Shown: positions 61,264-64,000 of the stretch, one piece after another
How the letters are laid out: every line of letters begins with the position of its first letter
How positions within the stretch are numbered: position 1 is the stretch's first letter
Source: Lachnospiraceae bacterium KH1T2
GTDB lineage: Bacteria > Bacillota > Clostridia > Lachnospirales > Lachnospiraceae
DNA length: 64,000 bases
Direction of reading: 5' to 3'
Assembly (NCBI GenBank): GCA_900114405.1
Contig: FOSY01000003.1
Coordinates: 62,001-126,000, forward strand
Program-made: the position numbers and the translations under genes
Notes under the pieces: model-generated
The model's input: only the letters and a program-made list of their open reading frames with translations
Databases searched by the model: none
Told to the model about the DNA's origin: nothing

Positions 61264-61858
61264 AAGAATAGTATTTGCTACAGGAAACAAGAATAAAGTA
61301 AGAGAGATAGAAGAAATACTTTGCGATTTTGAGATCCCGATAGTATCAATGAAAGAAGCAGGAGTTGATATCGAGATAGTCGAGGATGGCAAGACCTTTG
61401 AAGAGAATGCGCTGATAAAGGCAAAGAGCGTATGGAATGTCACCGGAGGACTTGTGCTTTCTGATGATTCCGGACTTGTAGTAGACGCACTTGGCGGAGA
61501 GCCCGGAATATATTCTGCCCGATACATGGGAGAAGATACATCTTACCACATTAAAAATAATAATATAATAGAGAGAATGGAAGGAGTTCCTGACGAAAAG
61601 CGTACAGCACGCTTTGTGTGCGCTGTAGCAGCTGTATTCCCTGATGGCACACAGAAGACAGTCACAGGTGTGATGGAGGGGCGTATAGGCTATGAGGAGA
61701 GCGGAGAGAACGGCTTCGGCTATGATCCTATCTTTGTACTGCCTAAGTATGGCAAGTCCACGGCTGATCTGTCACCGGAAGAAAAGAATGCAGAGAGCCA
61801 CAGAGGAAAAGCACTTCGTGCAATAAGACAGGAAATTGAGAAGTATATAAACAGATGA
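61250..61858 (+). CDS. rdgB: Non-canonical purine NTP pyrophosphatase (RdgB/HAM1)
   Basis: RdgB removes dITP, XTP and similar nucleotides from the pool. The 202-residue protein has the family blocks IVFATGNKNKVREIEEIL, LSDDSGLVVDALGGEPGIYSARYMGE and GENGFGYDPIFVLP, and SHRGKALRA near the end. It starts with GTG at 61250 inside the amidase gene, so translation is probably coupled. The next gene overlaps by four bases. Confidence 0.95.
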   Translation: MKKIERIVFATGNKNKVREIEEILCDFEIPIVSMKEAGVDIEIVEDGKTFEENALIKAKSVWNVTGGLVLSDDSGLVVDALGGEPGIYSARYMGEDTSYHIKNNNIIERMEGVPDEKRTARFVCAVAAVFPDGTQKTVTGVMEGRIGYEESGENGFGYDPIFVLPKYGKSTADLSPEEKNAESHRGKALRAIRQEIEKYINR

Positions 61859-62334
61859 AAATATTAATTGTAAGCGACACTCATGGAAAACATGAGAATT
61901 TAAGAGAGATAATCAATAAAGTGAAGCCGATAGACATGCTCCTTCATTGTGGAGATGTAGAGGACGGCGAAGAAATTATAAACGAGCTTGCCGGATGCGA
62001 AACAAAGATCGTGGCAGGTAATAACGACTTCTTTTCTGCACTTCCAAGAGAGCTTGAATTTGATGTTGAAGGTTACCATGTATTTATGACACATGGAAAT
62101 ATATATAATATTGCACTTGGCCCTGAGAGGATTGCTGAGGAAGGTGCATCCAGAAATGCGGATATAGTTCTGTGCGGTCATACACATAAGCCGATGGTGG
62201 GAAATGTAGACGGTATTAAAGTGATCAACCCGGGAAGTGTTTCCTATCCTCGTCAGGAGGGCAGAAGACCGTCATATGTCATATGGGAATTTGACCAGCA
62301 TGGAACCCCGTTTTTTGCGGTAAATTACCTCTGA
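61855..62334 (+). CDS. YfcE/MJ0936-type metallophosphodiesterase
   Basis: The small calcineurin-like phosphoesterase has all metal-binding blocks: VSDTHGKHENL, LLHCGDVED, GNND, MTHGNIYNI and LCGHTHKPMVG, followed by INPGSVSYPR. At 159 residues it is of typical size. Relatives hydrolyse phosphodiesters in vitro; the natural substrate is unknown. It is coupled to rdgB (ATGA), a pairing also common in other firmicutes. Confidence 0.92.
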   Translation: MKILIVSDTHGKHENLREIINKVKPIDMLLHCGDVEDGEEIINELAGCETKIVAGNNDFFSALPRELEFDVEGYHVFMTHGNIYNIALGPERIAEEGASRNADIVLCGHTHKPMVGNVDGIKVINPGSVSYPRQEGRRPSYVIWEFDQHGTPFFAVNYL

Positions 62335-62366
62335 AAAAATTTTTTCAAAAAAAATGAAAAAAGTTG

Positions 62367-62395
62367 TTGACAGATAGTAGGTGCATGAGTATAAT
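62367..62395 (+). promoter_or_regulatory. Consensus promoter of the tRNA cluster
   Basis: TTGACA at 62367 and TATAAT at 62390 are separated by exactly 17 bases, a perfect sigma-A promoter. Confidence 0.93.
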
Positions 62396-62461
62396 AATTC
62401 TTGCGTCACGAAATGACAGAAACACAAAAACAAAAACGACGACGCAAGAGTTACCTACTAA

Positions 62462-62536
62462 CGGGGTGTGGCTCAGCTTGGCTAGAGCACCTGGTTTGGG
62501 ACCAGGGGGTCGCAGGTTCGAATCCTGTCACCCCGA
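62462..62536 (+). tRNA. tRNA-Pro (UGG)
   Basis: CGGGGTG pairs with CACCCCG in the acceptor stem; the anticodon loop TTTGGGA reads TGG; the T-loop GTTCGAATC is standard. CCA is not encoded. Confidence 0.96.
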
Positions 62537-62570
62537 CTTATCAAAGGTAACAGCCTGATAGATAATATCT

Positions 62571-62641
62571 GCGGGTGTAGTTCAATGGTAGAACACCAGC
62601 CTTCCAAGCTGGATACGTGGGTTCGATTCCCATCACCCGCT
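62571..62641 (+). tRNA. tRNA-Gly (UCC)
   Basis: GCGGGTG pairs with CACCCGC; the anticodon loop CTTCCAA reads TCC; the T-loop is GTTCGATTC. Confidence 0.96.
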
Positions 62642-62675
62642 CTTGTATTGCCAAGGGCGATACGAAATTAAATAT

Positions 62676-62749
62676 GTGTCTGTAGCTCAGCTGGATAGAG
62701 CATCGGCCTTCTAAGCCGAGGGTCCAGGGTTCGAATCCCTGCAGGCACA
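62676..62749 (+). tRNA. tRNA-Arg (UCU)
   Basis: GTGTCTG pairs with CAGGCAC (one wobble); the anticodon loop CTTCTAA reads TCT. Confidence 0.96.
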
Positions 62750-62781
62750 GTTTGGATAAACTTCTGTTTATTCCGTAATAT

Positions 62782-62856
62782 GGTGGGATTAGCGTAGTCG
62801 GTTAACGCGCCAGATTGTGGATCTGGAGACCAAGGGTTCGAGTCCCTTATTCCACC
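62782..62856 (+). tRNA. tRNA-His (GUG)
   Basis: The extra 5' G at 62782 faces C73, as needed by histidyl-tRNA synthetase. The anticodon loop TTGTGGA reads GTG. Confidence 0.95.
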
Positions 62857-62888
62857 CTCTTTTTATCTAAACTTTGAATAGTTCCGTT

Positions 62889-62962
62889 TGGGGCTATCGC
62901 CAAGCGGTAAGGCACAGCACTTTGACTGCTGCACTCGCTGGTTCGAATCCAGCTAGCCCTGC
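62889..62962 (+). tRNA. tRNA-Gln (UUG)
   Basis: TGGGGCT pairs with AGCCCTG with two wobble pairs at the end (weak first pair, usual for Gln); the anticodon loop CTTTGAC reads TTG. Confidence 0.93.
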
Positions 62963-62996
62963 TAGCCTGATTTTATCAGCACCAATTAAATAATGT

Positions 62997-63069
62997 GAGA
63001 TACTAGCTCAGCCGGTAGAGCACCTGACTTTTAATCAGGGTGTCGGGGGTTCGATTCCCCCGTGTCTCA
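62997..63069 (+). tRNA. tRNA-Lys (UUU)
   Basis: GAGATAC pairs with GTGTCTC; the anticodon loop CTTTTAA reads TTT. Confidence 0.96.
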
Positions 63070-63078
63070 GAACTTAAG

Positions 63079-63119
63079 ATCCTCATCTTATACAGTTTGT
63101 GTAAGATGAGGATTTTTTT
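63079..63119 (+). terminator. Rho-independent terminator of the tRNA operon
   Basis: ATCCTCATCTTATACA pairs with TGTAAGATGAGGAT and is followed by seven T residues. Confidence 0.93.
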
Positions 63120-63160
63120 AATCCTTATTTTCAATTATTTCCTTTATTTCGATATTGATA

Positions 63161-63189
63161 TTGCATGATTATAAATACATTAATAAAAT
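63161..63189 (+). promoter_or_regulatory. Sigma-A type promoter of the VTC gene
   Basis: TTGCAT at 63161 and TAAAAT at 63184 are 17 bases apart. A GAGCGT/ACGTTC stem lies in the leader near 63200-63226. Confidence 0.6.
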
Positions 63190-63248
63190 ATTATAGTGAG
63201 CGTTAAAAATGATTTGACGTTCGCCATAATTTAGAAAGGGGGTGCAGG

Positions 63249-63956
63249 ATGGGTACAACTTCAAATGATTCGTTATTCAATGTTTATAGAAGTGAGTGGA
63301 AGTTTTATATCAATAAAGCGGAATATTATTACTTGAGAGATATTCTGAAAAATATAATGACGCTTGATCCCAATATGGGTGAACGCGGTGAATATTATAT
63401 AAGAAGTCTTTATTTTGATTCTGCGGACAACATTGACTATACGACAAAAGTAATGGGGCTAGAGAGAAGGAAAAAGATACGTCTGCGCATATATGGATGC
63501 GATGACAGGAAGGTAAAGCTTGAAGTTAAAAACAGATACAACTCGTATATGCTTAAGGAATCGCTTGTAATAACCAAAGAAGATGCACAGGAAATTATAA
63601 AGGGAAATTTCGATGTGCTGATGAAGTATGATAAGCCTGTTGCAATGAAGGTGAAAAATATTATGGAAACAGGATATTATACTCCTAAGGTTATAGTGGA
63701 TTATGAAAGAGAAGCTTTTATATATCCGGAGCATAATGTAAGGGTAACATTTGATAAAAATGTAAGAGCGATAACTTCAGATGAGCTTTTTTCGGATGAG
63801 CTCGGAGCAGTTCCGCTGGTGAGGGACCCGGTAACTATTTTGGAAGTGAAGTATGATCAGATGCTTCCGGAGTATATAAGGGATGCGATAAGTTCGGCAG
63901 GACTGTTGAAATCATCGATAAGCAAGTATTGTATGGCAAGGGAAATGCTAGGTTGA
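63249..63956 (+). CDS. VTC-domain (polyphosphate polymerase fold) protein
   Basis: The 235 residues show the CYTH/VTC tunnel-fold pattern: YRSEWKFYINKAEYYYL, IRSLYFDSADNIDY, RKKIRLRIYG, VKLEVKNR, PKVIVDYEREAF and VTILEVKYDQMLPEYI. Basic and acidic residues alternate as expected for a nucleotide and metal tunnel. In yeast this domain makes polyphosphate; the bacterial versions are commonly next to DUF4956 and CotH-type genes, and their role is not settled. AAAGGGGG lies before the ATG. Another gene starts nine bases downstream. Confidence 0.88.
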   Translation: MGTTSNDSLFNVYRSEWKFYINKAEYYYLRDILKNIMTLDPNMGERGEYYIRSLYFDSADNIDYTTKVMGLERRKKIRLRIYGCDDRKVKLEVKNRYNSYMLKESLVITKEDAQEIIKGNFDVLMKYDKPVAMKVKNIMETGYYTPKVIVDYEREAFIYPEHNVRVTFDKNVRAITSDELFSDELGAVPLVRDPVTILEVKYDQMLPEYIRDAISSAGLLKSSISKYCMAREMLG

Positions 63957-63965
63957 GGAGAGAGC

Positions 63966-64000
63966 ATGAATAAGAAGGAATTACTTAATTATTTACTGGA
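63966..64000 (+). CDS. Start of a further gene, cut by the window edge
   Basis: GAGGAGAG is followed by an ATG at 63966 and MNKKELLNYLL up to the end. Too short to identify; it is likely co-transcribed with the VTC gene. Confidence 0.6.
   Translation, partial: MNKKELLNYLL

Noticed and set aside
62462..63069. tRNA cluster as an integration site of a mobile element
   Set aside because: No integrase gene or repeated tRNA 3' end was seen on either side.

Overview
The window looks like a low-GC, Gram-positive anaerobe of the Clostridia, most likely a member of the Lachnospiraceae. That assignment is an inference. It rests on a single-membrane style envelope inventory (LytR-CpsA-Psr protein, amidases, a GH25 lysozyme, lipoproteins with Ser/Thr/Glu/Ala linkers, GLUG-repeat surface proteins), AT-rich intergenic DNA with good sigma-A promoters, and typical firmicute neighbours (clpX with an htrA-type protease, an Rrf2 regulator with cysK, RlmL-like THUMP methyltransferase, rdgB). 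Nothing in the sequence fixes the genus. I saw no rRNA, insertion sequence, prophage or CRISPR array.

Positions 1-3520 hold the end of an ABC-F ATPase gene, a lone family-2 glycosyltransferase, a free-standing N-terminal half of PTS Enzyme I and a secreted DUF6273 protein. Positions 3540-3930 hold a degenerate 62-bp-period repeat array directly upstream of the promoter of a large polysaccharide cluster.

Positions 4040-27591 are that cluster: dTDP-sugar synthesis (rfbB, rfbA, rfbC, but no rfbD), a membrane-anchored GH25 lysozyme, an ABC polysaccharide exporter (Wzm/Wzt with a carbohydrate-binding C-terminal domain), a WbdD-like methyltransferase/kinase that may cap chains, many glycosyltransferases, a phosphoglucomutase, a GtrA/DPM1-type pair, a SASA-type esterase, a polyprenyl-phosphate sugar-1-phosphate transferase and an LCP ligase. 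Together they describe synthesis, export and wall attachment of a rhamnose- or deoxyhexose-containing glycan.

Positions 27815-34075 are housekeeping: an HtrA protease, ClpX, an LspA-like protein, cysK, a carbamate kinase and an Rrf2 regulator. cysK and the Rrf2 gene share an operator-like dyad in their promoters. Positions 34163-44857 are cell-surface functions: two separate MBOAT plus SGNH O-acetylation modules, a 1068-residue amidase, lipoproteins, a GHL10 hydrolase and a lipoprotein that is almost only an AASTE repeat. Positions 44975-48605 hold lepB, two aminotransferase genes including hisC, and a lipoprotein.

Positions 48671-57993 carry the most unusual system: a TetR regulator divergent from an operon GLUG protein / MMPL-RND transporter / paralogous GLUG protein, in which both GLUG proteins have a long coiled coil inserted between two blocks of GLUG repeats and a C-terminal membrane anchor. 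Downstream come a HAAS/DUF1700 protein, a long imperfect inverted repeat and a promoter-terminator unit without an ORF, then rlmL-like, an amidase that lacks the usual catalytic Glu, rdgB and a YfcE-type phosphodiesterase. The window ends with a consensus promoter driving six tRNA genes (Pro, Gly, Arg, His, Gln, Lys), a VTC-domain protein and the first codons of another gene.
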